DNA of 64,000 bases from Rhodoblastus sp963704565 (GCA_963704565.1 OY969917.1:2542001-2606000); one strand, 5' to 3'; counted from the stretch's first letter, positions 54,859 through 64,000 are shown. Made by a program: numbers and translations. The notes: generated by a model from the sequence alone, not told the origin.

Positions 54859-54874
54859 GTTCTGTTTATAGAAC
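54859..54874. promoter_or_regulatory. Inverted repeat in the rsmI / LpoA-like divergent region
   Basis: GTTCTGTTTATAGAAC is a 5-bp inverted repeat (GTTCT / AGAAC) with a 6-base AT-rich spacer, 34 bases upstream of the rsmI start. It resembles an SOS-like operator spacing only loosely. Confidence 0.3.
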
Positions 54875-55055
54875 GATTTATAGCGAAACCCACGCTGGAT
54901 CGCAAGACTCCGAGCGTCGCCGCGCGGCGGCCTTGGCGCGCGCGATATTGCCAGGACCTCCGCATATGCCTTAAAACAATGGCCAAGATTTCGCGGCCCG
55001 AATCGCTGTTCTGGCGCTCCGGATGCGGGCTTTGGGGCGAGAGAACGAATTGCGC

Positions 55056-56237
55056 ATGTCAAAGACCCATTTCGCCGCCGGCCGGCGCTTCTTTCTCCGC
55101 GCGGCTTTGCTTGGCGGCGCCGCGACGCTTTCCGCCTGTTCGACCGCCGGCCTCGGTCCTTCCGAACAGTCCGGCGCGCCGCCGGCCGCCGCGCCCGCCC
55201 CCAGCGCGGTGACCTTCGGCAACGGCCCGACCAAGGTCGCGCTGATCCTGCCCCTCACCCAGGGCGCGGGCCAGAGCGCCGTCGGCCTGTCGATGCGCAA
55301 CGCGGCGGAACTGGCGATCCAGGATTCGGGCGGCAACGACATTACCGTGATCGTCAAGGACGACCGTTCGACGCCGGAGGGCGCGCGCGACGCCGCGCAA
55401 GGAGCGATCGGCGAAGGCGCGACTCTGATCCTCGGCCCGCTGTTTGCGGGCGACGTGCGCGCGGCGGCCGCGGTCGCCCGTCCCGCCGGCAAGCCGATCA
55501 TCGCTTTCTCGACCGACCTCTCCATCGCCTCGCGCGGCGTCTATCTGCTGTCCTTCCTGGTCGAGGGCTATGTCGACCGGATCGTCGATTACGCCGCCGA
55601 TCAGGGCAAGAAATCCATCGCCGTCCTGGCGCCGGAAAACGAATACGCCAATGTCGCCACCGGCGCGCTCCAGCAGGCGGCGGCGCGGCGCGGGTTGCGC
55701 GTCGCCCTGATCGAGCGTTACAAGCCCGGCGCCGTCAAGGCCTCGGTCGCTAATGTCGCGGCGCTCGGCCCCCAGATCGACAGCCTGTTCATTCCCGAAC
55801 AGGCGGCGGCCATGTCGGACCTGGCGCGGACGCTGACCGCCGCCGGGATCGATTCGCGCAAGGTCCAGATTCTCGGCACCGGCCTGTGGAACGACGCCCG
55901 CGTGCTGGGCCTGCCCGCCTTGCAGGGCGCATGGTTCGCCACGCCGGACAACGCCGGCTTCATCGCCTTCGCCCAGCGCTATCGCGCCAAATTCGGCTCC
56001 GATCCGACTCGCGTGGCGACTTTGGCCTATGATTCCGTCTCGCTCGCCGCCGCGCTGGCCCGCACCCAGGGCGCGCGCGCCTATAGCGACGACGTGCTGA
56101 CCAATCCGACCGGCTTCAACGGCGCGGACGGCGTGTTCCGCTTCCGGGCCGACGGCGGCAACCAGCGCGCCCTCGCCGTGGTCCAGATCAATCACGGCGC
56201 GACTTCCGTCATCAGCCCGGCGCCGCGCTCGCTTTGA
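55056..56237 (+). CDS. Lipoprotein of the LpoA / penicillin-binding-protein-activator type
   Basis: The 393-residue protein starts at 55056 (MSKTHFAAGRRFFLRAALLG) and has a lipobox LSAC, so it is a lipoprotein. The rest is a periplasmic-binding fold of the branched-chain amino acid type (KVALILPLTQGAGQSAVGLS, LGPLFAGDVRAAAAVARPAG, APENEYANVATGALQQAA). In many alphaproteobacteria this gene faces rsmI-yraN and is annotated as a penicillin-binding protein activator. A role in peptidoglycan synthesis is inferred from the family. Confidence 0.88.
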   Translation: MSKTHFAAGRRFFLRAALLGGAATLSACSTAGLGPSEQSGAPPAAAPAPSAVTFGNGPTKVALILPLTQGAGQSAVGLSMRNAAELAIQDSGGNDITVIVKDDRSTPEGARDAAQGAIGEGATLILGPLFAGDVRAAAAVARPAGKPIIAFSTDLSIASRGVYLLSFLVEGYVDRIVDYAADQGKKSIAVLAPENEYANVATGALQQAAARRGLRVALIERYKPGAVKASVANVAALGPQIDSLFIPEQAAAMSDLARTLTAAGIDSRKVQILGTGLWNDARVLGLPALQGAWFATPDNAGFIAFAQRYRAKFGSDPTRVATLAYDSVSLAAALARTQGARAYSDDVLTNPTGFNGADGVFRFRADGGNQRALAVVQINHGATSVISPAPRSL

Positions 56238-56343
56238 GCGGCGGCCGACGCCCGCTTTTCCCGCTGTTTTTCCACTTTTTCCGCTATGATGTCGCGCGCG
56301 CAAATCAATTTCGCGCGCCACGATCGCTTGAGGGACCATCGCA

Positions 56344-58794
56344 TTGACTGCCGCCAAGGACGCCGCGCCGGAGCCGAACAACGAGGAATATGGAGCCGGA
56401 TCGATCAAGGTCTTGCGGGGACTGGACGCGGTGCGCAAGCGTCCGGGCATGTATATCGGCGACACCGACGACGGCTCCGGCCTCCACCACATGGTCTATG
56501 AAGTGGTGGACAACGCCATCGACGAGGCGCTCGCCGGCCACGCCACCTTGGTCACCGTGACGCTCAACGCCGACGGCTCTTGCACCGTCACCGACAATGG
56601 GCGCGGCGTCCCCACCGGCCTGCACCCCGAGGAGGGCGTCTCGGCGGCCAAGGTCATCATGACCCAGCTCCACGCGGGCGGGAAATTCGACCAGAATTCC
56701 TACAAGGTCTCGGGCGGCCTGCACGGCGTCGGCGTCTCGGTCGTCAACGCTCTGTCCTCGACGCTCGATCTGCGCGTGTGGCGCGACGGGCTGGAGCATG
56801 AAGTGCACTTCGCCCATGGCGAGGTCGTCGCCCCGCTGAAAGTGGTCGGCGACGCGCCGATGGTTGACGGCAAGCCCAAACGCGGCACTTCGGTGACCTT
56901 CCTGCCGAGCACCGAAACCTTTACCCACACCGAATTCGATTATGCGACGATCGAGCACCGGCTGCGCGAACTCGCCTTCCTCAATTCCGGCGTCCATATT
57001 GTCCTGACCGACGCCCGCCACGCCGAAATCAGGACGGAGGATCTGTTCTACGAGGGCGGGCTGGAAGCCTTCGTGCGCTATCTCGACCGCGCCAAGAGCC
57101 CGCTCATCGGCAAGCCGGTGCAGATACGCGGCGAGCGCGACGGCGTCACCGTCGAAGTCGCGCTGTGGTGGAACGATTCCTATCACGAGAATGTGCTGGT
57201 CTTCACCAACAACATCCCGCAGCGCGACGGCGGCGCCCATCTCGCGGGCTTTCGCGCCGGGCTGACCCGCCAGGTCACCTCCTATGCCGAAAAATCGGGC
57301 CTGACCAAGAAGGAAAAGGTCGATCTGTCCGGCGAAGATTGCCGCGAAGGCCTGACCTGCGTCGTTTCGGTGAAAGTGCCGGACCCAAAATTCTCGTCGC
57401 AGACCAAGGACAAGCTGGTTTCCTCCGAAGTGCGTCCGGTGGTCGAGGGCGTCGTCAACGAGTTTTTAGGCCAATGGCTGGAGGAAAATCCCGGCGAGGC
57501 CAAAACCGTCGTCGGCAAGGTGGTCGAGGCGGCCTCGGCGCGCGAGGCGGCGCGCAAGGCCCGCGAACTCACCCGCCGCAAGGGCGCGCTCGATGTCGCC
57601 AACCTCCCAGGCAAGCTCGCCGACTGCCAGGAACGCGATCCGGCCAAGGCCGAACTTTTCATCGTCGAGGGCAATTCGGCGGGGGGCTCCGCCAAACAGG
57701 GCCGCGCCCGCGAATATCAGGCTGTTTTGCCGTTGCGCGGCAAGATCCTCAATGTCGAGCGGGCGCGTTTCGACAAGATGCTGTCGAGCGAGCAGATCGG
57801 CACTTTGATCACGGCGCTCGGCGCCGGCATCGGCCATGACGAGTTCAACCTCGACAAGCTGCGCTATCACAAGATCATCGTGATGACCGACGCGGATGTG
57901 GACGGCTCGCATATCCGCACCCTGCTGCTCACTTTCTTCTATCGCCAGATGCGGCCGCTGATCGACAGCGGCTATCTCTATATCGCCCAGCCGCCGCTTT
58001 TTAAGGTCAAGCGCGGCTCGTCCGAGCAATATCTCAAGGACGAAAAGGCGATGGACGATTATCTGATCGAGAATGGGGTGGACGGCGCGGCGCTGCGGCT
58101 TCCCGGCGGCGAAGTGCGCGCCGGCGCCGATCTGCGCGCTTTGGTCGAGGAAGCGCGGCTGGTGCGCAACGTTCTCGCCCAGTTGCACAACCGCTACAAT
58201 CGCTGCGTGGTCGAACAGGCGGCCATCGTCGGCGCGCTCAAGCCGGTCTCGGCGCTCGGCGACGATGAAGCCGCCGCGCGCGCCCAAGAGATCGCGGCGC
58301 GGCTCGACGCGCTCGCCGACGACATGGAACGCGGCTGGGAAGGACGGGTGGAAAACGGCGGCTTCGTCCTGACCCGCACCCTGCGCGGGGTGAAACAGGC
58401 GGTGACGCTCGACGCCGGCCTGCTCGCTTCGGCCGAAGCGCGCCGGCTCGACGAGCGCGCCGCCAATCTGCGCCAGGTCTATGGCGCGCCCGCCACGCTG
58501 CTGCGTAAAAACGAGGAAAGCCGGATCATCGGGCCGAGTTCGCTGCTCGAAGCGATCCTCGCCGCCGGCGGCAAGGGCGTCACCCAGCAGCGCTACAAAG
58601 GCCTGGGCGAGATGAACCCCGAACAGCTCTGGGAAACCACCCTCGACCGCAACGCCCGCTCGTTGCTGCAGGTCAGGATCAAGGAAGGCGACGAGGCCGA
58701 GGACCTGTTCGTCAAGCTGATGGGCGACGTGGTCGAGCCGCGGCGAGAGTTCATCCAGGACAATGCGCTGAACGTGGCGAATCTGGACGTGTGA
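56344..58794 (+). CDS. gyrB: DNA gyrase subunit B
   Basis: The 816-residue ATPase subunit introduces negative supercoils with GyrA. The start is a TTG at 56344. The GHKL ATPase domain (YEVVDNAIDEALAGH, DNGRGVPTG, KVSGGLHGVGVSVVNAL), the transducer domain and the TOPRIM domain (LFIVEGNSAGGSAKQGR, DADVDGSHIRTLLLTF) are complete, and the C-terminal QRYKGLGEMNPEQLWETTLD is present. Length and the inserted segment before QRYKGLG are as usual for alphaproteobacterial GyrB. Its last 44 bases overlap the convergent PLD-family gene. Confidence 0.97.
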   Translation: MTAAKDAAPEPNNEEYGAGSIKVLRGLDAVRKRPGMYIGDTDDGSGLHHMVYEVVDNAIDEALAGHATLVTVTLNADGSCTVTDNGRGVPTGLHPEEGVSAAKVIMTQLHAGGKFDQNSYKVSGGLHGVGVSVVNALSSTLDLRVWRDGLEHEVHFAHGEVVAPLKVVGDAPMVDGKPKRGTSVTFLPSTETFTHTEFDYATIEHRLRELAFLNSGVHIVLTDARHAEIRTEDLFYEGGLEAFVRYLDRAKSPLIGKPVQIRGERDGVTVEVALWWNDSYHENVLVFTNNIPQRDGGAHLAGFRAGLTRQVTSYAEKSGLTKKEKVDLSGEDCREGLTCVVSVKVPDPKFSSQTKDKLVSSEVRPVVEGVVNEFLGQWLEENPGEAKTVVGKVVEAASAREAARKARELTRRKGALDVANLPGKLADCQERDPAKAELFIVEGNSAGGSAKQGRAREYQAVLPLRGKILNVERARFDKMLSSEQIGTLITALGAGIGHDEFNLDKLRYHKIIVMTDADVDGSHIRTLLLTFFYRQMRPLIDSGYLYIAQPPLFKVKRGSSEQYLKDEKAMDDYLIENGVDGAALRLPGGEVRAGADLRALVEEARLVRNVLAQLHNRYNRCVVEQAAIVGALKPVSALGDDEAAARAQEIAARLDALADDMERGWEGRVENGGFVLTRTLRGVKQAVTLDAGLLASAEARRLDERAANLRQVYGAPATLLRKNEESRIIGPSSLLEAILAAGGKGVTQQRYKGLGEMNPEQLWETTLDRNARSLLQVRIKEGDEAEDLFVKLMGDVVEPRREFIQDNALNVANLDV

Positions 58795-59785
58795 GGGGGG
58801 ACTGATTCGCTTCAAACCGCTGGGCAATATCGCTCAATTGGACGCAACAGCCATTTTCTTTCTTCCAGCGTTGCGGCGACCGTGCTTTGATGTCAGCGAG
58901 GATCTTGCCCCATTTGCCCATGGGGCCGAGGTTGTTTCTGAAAATCGTGTCAAACCCCGTATCCATGGAAATTCTCTTCACCTTCATGACGCGCTGGTAA
59001 TCGTTGCCGTTGCTTCGTTTAACGCCGAACTTCTTGTCCGTGCTGTAAAACCCGAGGAAGGAGAACTTCCCTTTGCCCTTGTCCCAGAACTCTATCAAAT
59101 ATGCGTCAATCGGCATGGTGTCCCAGTTCTCGTAGACGTCGAACTCCTCGCCAAAGTCTTGCTTGACGGCTTTCTGCTGGGCCCTGCCTTGGCGGCTAAG
59201 TTCCGTATTGTTGCAAACCAGATAAATCGGCCTGTCGCGAAAATCCTGGCCTGCGGTGGCCAATGCCTCCAAAAGGTTCCTGAACTTCTTTTCGGGAAGA
59301 ACAGGAGGACGGTTCTGGCGGGCGCGCCCGTGGCGCTTTGCTGCCGTACGAAGGTCGTCCCGCCCAACCGGGCGCGCCGCTGCAAACTCCCGTTCCCACC
59401 ATCGGTCGATTTCCCGCAATTGTTCGGGGTCAGTCACCAACACGCCGACCTCGGACCAGCCGCTCATTTCGCAGCCTTCAAAGCCAAGTCCGTTAGCGGA
59501 CGCGTTCGCGGACCCGACTACTGCGGCGTCGTCGAAGCGATAGACCTTGGCGTGCAGCCGAGGAGAATGTCGGACCGAAAACCCCTGATCAATAAGCAGC
59601 TTGATCTCCTCGGGGTTCGTTCCGCCCATGGTCAAGTTACAAAGGATTTCATGGTTCTCGGGACGCTCGATGCCGAGCGACCTGATTGCCCCCTCGCCCC
59701 AAAAGGCGACGGCAAGACGGTTCTTTGCGGACTTGGAAAGCCCTTCCTTGACGCATTCGAGGTATTTCGTTCCGTGCAGAATCAT
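58751..59785 (-). CDS. Phospholipase D-family protein (single HKD), nuclease-like
   Basis: The 344-residue protein has one HKD motif: H78-x-K80 in RLHAKVYRFDDAAVVGSANA, with the GSANAS at 91-96. One HKD per chain is typical of the Nuc and BfiI-like branch, in which two chains form the active site. Upstream residues 20-70 form the usual strand pattern (NRLAVAFWGEGAIRSLGIER, ILCNLTMGGTNPEEIKLLID). The C-terminal half (about 150-340) is unfamiliar and basic. No signal peptide. It is convergent with gyrB and overlaps it. A DNA-targeting or defence role is possible, but unproven. Confidence 0.8.
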   Translation of the reverse strand: MILHGTKYLECVKEGLSKSAKNRLAVAFWGEGAIRSLGIERPENHEILCNLTMGGTNPEEIKLLIDQGFSVRHSPRLHAKVYRFDDAAVVGSANASANGLGFEGCEMSGWSEVGVLVTDPEQLREIDRWWEREFAAARPVGRDDLRTAAKRHGRARQNRPPVLPEKKFRNLLEALATAGQDFRDRPIYLVCNNTELSRQGRAQQKAVKQDFGEEFDVYENWDTMPIDAYLIEFWDKGKGKFSFLGFYSTDKKFGVKRSNGNDYQRVMKVKRISMDTGFDTIFRNNLGPMGKWGKILADIKARSPQRWKKENGCCVQLSDIAQRFEANQSPLTRPDSPRSAHCPG

Positions 59786-60038
59786 TTGTCGCTCATGCCC
59801 CGGTGACGCTCACGCTGATGATCACCTACTTGTTGGGCAAAGGCTACAGAGAATTGCGCAGCACTTAGCGCAGCCGTCGAAATCGGGGCTTTCGCGACCT
59901 ATTTTCGAAAATGGCAACCTTCTGTGGCCCGATTTTCCAAAATGGTGGACTTATGGGGCTTTTTTGGCAAACTCTCGCGGCCATAACCCCGGAAAACAGC
60001 CTGTTTAATGGCATCCTATACGGTTTCTAGACAGGGTT

Positions 60039-60464
60039 TCACCGCGCCGCCGGCGCCCTCACGATCCAGCCGTCATAGGTCAATTTGAGGCCGGCGAGGA
60101 CGACGAGGACGAAGCCCAGCCGCACTCCTCGCAACGCGCCTTCGGTCGTCGGAATTGCGTGTTGGTAGATTTGCGGCGCGACCAGCAGCGCCAAGGCGCG
60201 CAAGGCGAGAATCCAGCCAAACAGCGAGATCAGGATCGCCGAGGCGCCGCGCCAGGACTGGTGGTTGGCGATAATGAAAACGCCGCCAAAAAACATCAGT
60301 GCGCCGGTGATCCAGACCAGGGCCGGATTGGCGAAAAACGGCGGCGCCACCGCGACGGCCTCGGGAAATTTGACCACGATAAGGCTCGGGACGATCAGGA
60401 GATAAGGCCCGATCACGCGGGCGAAGGCTCTCGTCCTGGCTTGGGATTCCGGCGTGGCGGTCAT
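60039..60464 (-). CDS. Small four-helix membrane protein
   Basis: The 141-residue protein has about four transmembrane segments (VIGPYLLIVPSLIVVKFP, PALVWITGALMFFGGVFIIA, GASAILISLFGWILALRALA, GVRLGFVLVVLAGLKLTYDG). GGGAG precedes the ATG. I do not recognise a function. The 250 bases to its right-hand neighbour, the PLD-family gene, hold nothing that I can identify. Confidence 0.75.
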   Translation of the reverse strand: MTATPESQARTRAFARVIGPYLLIVPSLIVVKFPEAVAVAPPFFANPALVWITGALMFFGGVFIIANHQSWRGASAILISLFGWILALRALALLVAPQIYQHAIPTTEGALRGVRLGFVLVVLAGLKLTYDGWIVRAPAAR

Positions 60465-60624
60465 GGCGGGCGCTCCCCCGTTCCCGCCGATCTTACCCGG
60501 AACCGCGCTGCCTGAACATGACCATGTTCATCTTGCAGTCATCGGCGGCGCCTCTAATCTCGCCCCGGCTTGCGGTCGCGCCAGCGAGGCCGAAACGCGG
60601 GGCTGCGGAACAGGGAGCGGACAC

Positions 60625-60855
60625 ATGGGCATCGAAGATTTTGTCGAAAAGGCCGCCGGCGCTTATGCGGCGGTGAAAGCGGTCGAGGCCGCCGATCCGA
60701 ACGCCGGGGGACTGGCCAAGGCGGTCGCCGCCGTCGCCGGTTTCGAAGGCGTCGGCATGGTCAAGGAACATCTGGCGCAAAAGAGCGAGGCGCCGGCCGA
60801 ACAGGCTCCGGCGGACGATTCCGCCCAGGCCGCCGACGATTCGCAGAACGGCTGA
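60625..60855 (+). CDS. Small hypothetical protein
   Basis: The ATG at 60625 has GGGAGCGG at good spacing and starts a 76-residue protein: one helical part (MGIEDFVEKAAGAYAAVKAV, then GLAKAVAAVAGFEGVGMVKE) and an acidic Ala/Pro/Gln-rich tail (EAPAEQAPADDSAQAADDSQ). The open frame extends upstream to 60454 but that part overlaps the neighbouring promoter. I do not recognise a family. Confidence 0.6.
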   Translation: MGIEDFVEKAAGAYAAVKAVEAADPNAGGLAKAVAAVAGFEGVGMVKEHLAQKSEAPAEQAPADDSAQAADDSQNG

Positions 60856-60907
60856 TACCGAATTTTAGGCTCCGGATCGGGACGATTCTTTCCGATCCGG
60901 CTTGCCG

Positions 60908-63900
60908 TCACCCGCCGCTTTCGAGCGCTTCGAGCAGCGGCCCCAGGAAAGACTCGTAAGCTTTCCAGCGTCCCACCGCGCCGCGATAGATCGGCTGGCG
61001 CACCTGACTGGCGCTCGCCGTGCGCACCGGCCGGTCGGTCTTGTGGAACTCCAGGCAGGCCGCGTCCCAGGGCAGGCGGCAAAAATCGAGAATGCGCCGG
61101 GCCTGGCCTTCGAGATCCTCCACCACTTCCTCGTAGCCGATATCGAGAAAGGCGCCTTTGGGCAGGATCTTGCGCCAATGGGTCATCAGCCGTTCGTAGC
61201 GCCGGTAATAACGCCCCAGCTCGCCGAGATCGTAAGTGTGGCTCTGCTCCTGCGAGAACAGTTTGGAGAAGCATGACACGCAATTGTCGATCGGATCGCG
61301 GCAAGTGTGGATGATCTTGGCGTTGGGCAGGATGAGATGGATCAGCCCGACGTAATAATAATTCGACGGCATCTTGTCGGTGACGCGCTCGCCTTCCGGC
61401 GCGATCCGCGCCAGCTTTTGCAGATAGGCCGATCCCAATTGACGCAGGCCCCCACCGTCGAGCGCGGCGATCCGTTCGGGAAAGGGCGCGCCGGAAGCGT
61501 CGAGTTCGGCGATGCAATCGTGCAGCGCCATCAATTCCCCGGCGCCGTGAACCATTGGGTGGCTGGCGAGAATCTGCTCCACCAGAGTGGTGCCGGAGCG
61601 CGGCATGCCGAGCACGAAAATCGGCCGGGACGAGGGATCGCCGCCCGCCTTCTCCTTGATCAGCTTTTTGCTGAAAACGCGCTCGATCCGGTCGAAAAAG
61701 GCGAAGGCTTCTTTTTCGTCATAAGCCAGTTTGCGCCTTTTGGCGGCGGCGCCGCGCAGAAGATGCTCGAAGGAGCTTTTATGCTCCTTGAGGTCGGCAT
61801 AGGCCTTGCCGAGCGCGAAATCGAGCTGGAGCCGGTCGTTGTCGGAGAGATATTCCCGCCGCGCCAGGCTCTCCATTTGCGCCAGCAGGGGATCGCCGCG
61901 CGCGATCTGCACCGAATCGACGAGATTGACATAAACGCCGGCGACATCGGGGTCGAGCCGCAGCGCCTCGCGATAGGAGTCTTCGGCCTCCTTGAGCCGG
62001 CCGAGGTCTTTCAGCACATTGCCCATGTTGTTGTAGACATCGGCGAGATCGGGCTTCAGCGCCAAGGCCTGGCGGAAGCGCACCAGCGCCCGGTCGAGTT
62101 CGCCGCGCTCGAAGGCGGCGCGGCCCAGCATATTGATCGCGTCATGGTCGTTCTGGTTGAGCGCCAGCGCGCGGCTCGCCGCCGCCTCGGCCTCGTCGAG
62201 GCGATGCATGTCGAGCAGCAGCGCGGCGTGATGGACGTGAATTTTCGGGTTACGCTGCTCGATGGCGAGCGCGCGCAGAAAAGTCTCATGCGCCTCGCCC
62301 AAACGATCGAGATCCTTGAGCGCCAGGGCGAGGCTGTCGAGAATTTCCGGATCGTGCGGCTTGAGCGCCAAGGCCTTGCGATAGGCGGCCTCGGCCGCGT
62401 CGAAGCGCTTGAGTTCGCGCAGGCAGGCACCGAGATTGTTCCAGCCGTCGGCGAAGTTCGCATCCAAGGACAGAGCTTGCCGGTAGGCCTGCTCGGCCTC
62501 GGCGAAGCGCTTCAGCTTTTGCAGCGCATTGCCGCGATTGCTGTGCGCCAAGGCGAATTCCGGCTGCAATTCCAGGGTGCGGTCGAGATGGACCAAGGCT
62601 TCCCCATATTGGCCCAGTTCGAACAGAGCGATGGCGAGATTGCTCAGGGCGCCGGGATAATCGGGCTGAAGCGCGATGGCGCGCCGCGCCGCCTCCGCCG
62701 CCTCCCGGGGCCTGCCGGCGAGGCGCAGCATTTCGCCGACATTGGCGTGATAGAGCGCGCGATCCGGCGCGAGCTTGATCGCCTGCCCGATCTGCTCGAT
62801 GGCCTCGCCGAGGCGCCCCGATTGATAGGAGATGATCCCGAGGCTGTGCAGGGCCTCGGCGTTGTCCGGCTCCTCGGCGAGGGCTTCGCGCGCCAGTTCG
62901 TCGGCGTCGCCGAGAAAGCCGGCGCGGCGTTTCTGTTCGGCGACCAGAAGCTTGTGGCCCGCCGGCGCCTTTGCCGCTTCCGCGCGCGGCGGCGCGGCGG
63001 CGCGCGCCGTCTCAAGCGCGACGATCGCCCGCGCATGGGCGGCGCGCTCCTCTTGCGCCGCCTTGAACGGCGTCAGGACCGACAAATCGCCCGAAGCCGC
63101 GCGGCGCAATTGCTCGCCGATCCGCGCCGCGACCGCCTGCCGGTCGGCGTTCGGCCCCTCGCGGAACAGCCGCGCGCTGGGATACCAGGGATTGTCCTCG
63201 CGCCGCAGAAGCCAGCGCCAGTCGGCGACCCTGGAGATCAGCACCCACAGGGGCTTGCCCAGGCCGCCGGCGAGATGGCAGGCGGAGGAATCGATCGAAA
63301 CGACCAGATCGAGATGTTCGACCGCGCCGGCGGTATCGGCGAAATCGCCCAGCTCCTTCGACAGATCGAGAACCTTTTTGGCGTTGCCGCCGAGTTTTCG
63401 CAGATCGGCGGCGCGCGGGCCAAATTGCAGGCTGACGATGGAGACGCCGGGAATGTCGAACAAAGGCGCGAGATCGGCGACATCGAGCGAACGGCGGAAG
63501 TCATTGGTATGTTCGGGATTGCCGCCCCAGTTGATCCCGACCTTCAGCCCTGGCAGGCCGGCGAGCTTCCCGCGCCATTTCTCCACCGCCGCTGTAGGCG
63601 CGCGCAAGGCGGGCAGATCGGCGGGAATGGTTTCGTAGCGCGTCGCGAACAGATGGGGCAGGCTCAACAAGGCGAAATCGCAATGGAAGGGCGGCGGCTC
63701 GCCCCGGTCGCCATAAATATCGATTCCCGGCAGGCTCTCGCGCATCAGCGTCGCCAGCTCCTGATGAACCCGGAACGACACTTTTCCCGCGCGTCGCGCC
63801 AATAACGGGACATAGCGGGCGAATTGCAAAGTGTCGCCGAAACCCTGCTCCGCCTGGACATGGACATGCTTGTCGCGCAAGCTGTCGCCCTGCCAGGGCT

Positions 63901-64000
63901 TGGTCGGAAAGCGCGGCCCCTTGCGTTCGGTCGAGCGCAGCCGCCATTCATATTCGGCGAAACCTTCGGCGAAATCGCCATGCATCAGCAGCAGAATGCC
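60908..64000 (-). CDS. TPR / glycosyltransferase-like / TPR / sulfotransferase fusion protein (partial at right edge)
   Basis: The frame is open to the window edge, so the N-terminus is missing. The visible part (more than 1,025 residues) begins with the end of a TPR block (GDFAEGFAEYEWRL), then a GT9-like domain (VQAEQGFGDTLQFARYVPLL, VGINWGGNPEHTNDFRRSLD, VSIDSSACHLAGGLGKPLWV), then about ten TPR units (LHSLGIISYQSGRLGEAIEQ, YNNMGNVLKDLGRLKEAEDS), and ends with a sulfotransferase domain with the PAPS-binding loop GMPRSGTTLVEQI near residue 790 and the second motif IIHTCRDPIDNCVSCF. Such multi-domain proteins may modify glycans or secreted proteins; the acceptor is unknown. It is cytoplasmic or membrane-associated by prediction, with no signal peptide seen. 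Confidence 0.85.
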   Translation of the reverse strand, partial: GILLLMHGDFAEGFAEYEWRLRSTERKGPRFPTKPWQGDSLRDKHVHVQAEQGFGDTLQFARYVPLLARRAGKVSFRVHQELATLMRESLPGIDIYGDRGEPPPFHCDFALLSLPHLFATRYETIPADLPALRAPTAAVEKWRGKLAGLPGLKVGINWGGNPEHTNDFRRSLDVADLAPLFDIPGVSIVSLQFGPRAADLRKLGGNAKKVLDLSKELGDFADTAGAVEHLDLVVSIDSSACHLAGGLGKPLWVLISRVADWRWLLRREDNPWYPSARLFREGPNADRQAVAARIGEQLRRAASGDLSVLTPFKAAQEERAAHARAIVALETARAAAPPRAEAAKAPAGHKLLVAEQKRRAGFLGDADELAREALAEEPDNAEALHSLGIISYQSGRLGEAIEQIGQAIKLAPDRALYHANVGEMLRLAGRPREAAEAARRAIALQPDYPGALSNLAIALFELGQYGEALVHLDRTLELQPEFALAHSNRGNALQKLKRFAEAEQAYRQALSLDANFADGWNNLGACLRELKRFDAAEAAYRKALALKPHDPEILDSLALALKDLDRLGEAHETFLRALAIEQRNPKIHVHHAALLLDMHRLDEAEAAASRALALNQNDHDAINMLGRAAFERGELDRALVRFRQALALKPDLADVYNNMGNVLKDLGRLKEAEDSYREALRLDPDVAGVYVNLVDSVQIARGDPLLAQMESLARREYLSDNDRLQLDFALGKAYADLKEHKSSFEHLLRGAAAKRRKLAYDEKEAFAFFDRIERVFSKKLIKEKAGGDPSSRPIFVLGMPRSGTTLVEQILASHPMVHGAGELMALHDCIAELDASGAPFPERIAALDGGGLRQLGSAYLQKLARIAPEGERVTDKMPSNYYYVGLIHLILPNAKIIHTCRDPIDNCVSCFSKLFSQEQSHTYDLGELGRYYRRYERLMTHWRKILPKGAFLDIGYEEVVEDLEGQARRILDFCRLPWDAACLEFHKTDRPVRTASASQVRQPIYRGAVGRWKAYESFLGPLLEALESGG

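Noticed and set aside
53902..55062. Longer version of rsmI starting at 55062
   Set aside because: The additional 79 codons cross the divergent promoter region and lack homology to the family start, which fits the ATG at 54825.
61307..63805. Plus-strand frame of 832 codons
   Set aside because: Antisense of the TPR/sulfotransferase gene, with no ribosome site and Arg/Gly-rich mirror composition.

Overview
The window looks like GC-rich chromosome from an alphaproteobacterial methylotroph of the order Hyphomicrobiales, most likely near Beijerinckiaceae/Methylocystaceae. The support is a lanthanide-type methanol dehydrogenase cluster (xoxF-xoxG-xoxJ), a complete glutathione-linked formaldehyde oxidation set (gfa, frmA/adhC, fghA), polyhydroxybutyrate genes (phaA, phaB, phaR), and alphaproteobacterial housekeeping genes (gyrB, rpmF, rsmI-yraN next to an LpoA-like lipoprotein). 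This is inference from gene content; no rRNA or tRNA was recognised.

Region 1 (1-19061, minus strand) is one giant gene running off the left edge. It encodes more than 6,300 residues: a basic leader without a Sec signal peptide, an LEPRxLL motif, a long beta-rich N-terminal part, about 1,000 residues of RTX-like GGxGxD repeats, a propeller-like part, then about five beta-helix modules of 2-2.5 kb, two of them separated by malectin-like domains. Two single-base frameshifts split the reading frame. Region 2 (19454-26555, minus) is a tightly coupled operon that ends just upstream of the giant gene: DUF3467-like protein, GAF plus HlyD adaptor, PqqD-like plus M50 protease plus HlyD fusion, short SecA-like ATPase, and a periplasmic adaptor (frameshifted). 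I read regions 1 and 2 as a candidate dedicated export system for the giant surface protein; this is the most interesting part of the window.

Region 3 (26700-42522) is C1 metabolism: fghA and gfa, a DUF2380/DUF3280-like protein, a three-gene operon of PQQ-alcohol-dehydrogenase-associated periplasmic proteins, an orphan OmpR-type regulator, two small exported proteins, then xoxJ-xoxG-xoxF. An IS1202-like element with a 19-bp target duplication lies upstream of xoxF, followed by a small conserved gene and frmA.

Region 4 (42523-53050) carries mobile DNA around the pha genes. An IS5-family element sits inside a palindromic intergenic repeat; phaR with a small downstream gene is divergent from phaA-phaB; and a 4,560-bp IS1595-family transposon with five or so passenger ORFs interrupts an Mrr-like restriction endonuclease exactly at its catalytic motif, with an 8-bp target duplication.

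Region 5 (53055-64000) is mostly housekeeping: rpmF, yraN, rsmI, an LpoA-like lipoprotein and gyrB, then a PLD-family nuclease-like gene overlapping gyrB, a membrane protein, a small protein, and a large TPR/glycosyltransferase-like/sulfotransferase protein cut by the right edge.

Four one-base frameshifts (two in the giant gene, one in the adaptor, one in the IS1595 transposase) are a warning that either the consensus sequence has indel errors or these genes are recently damaged.
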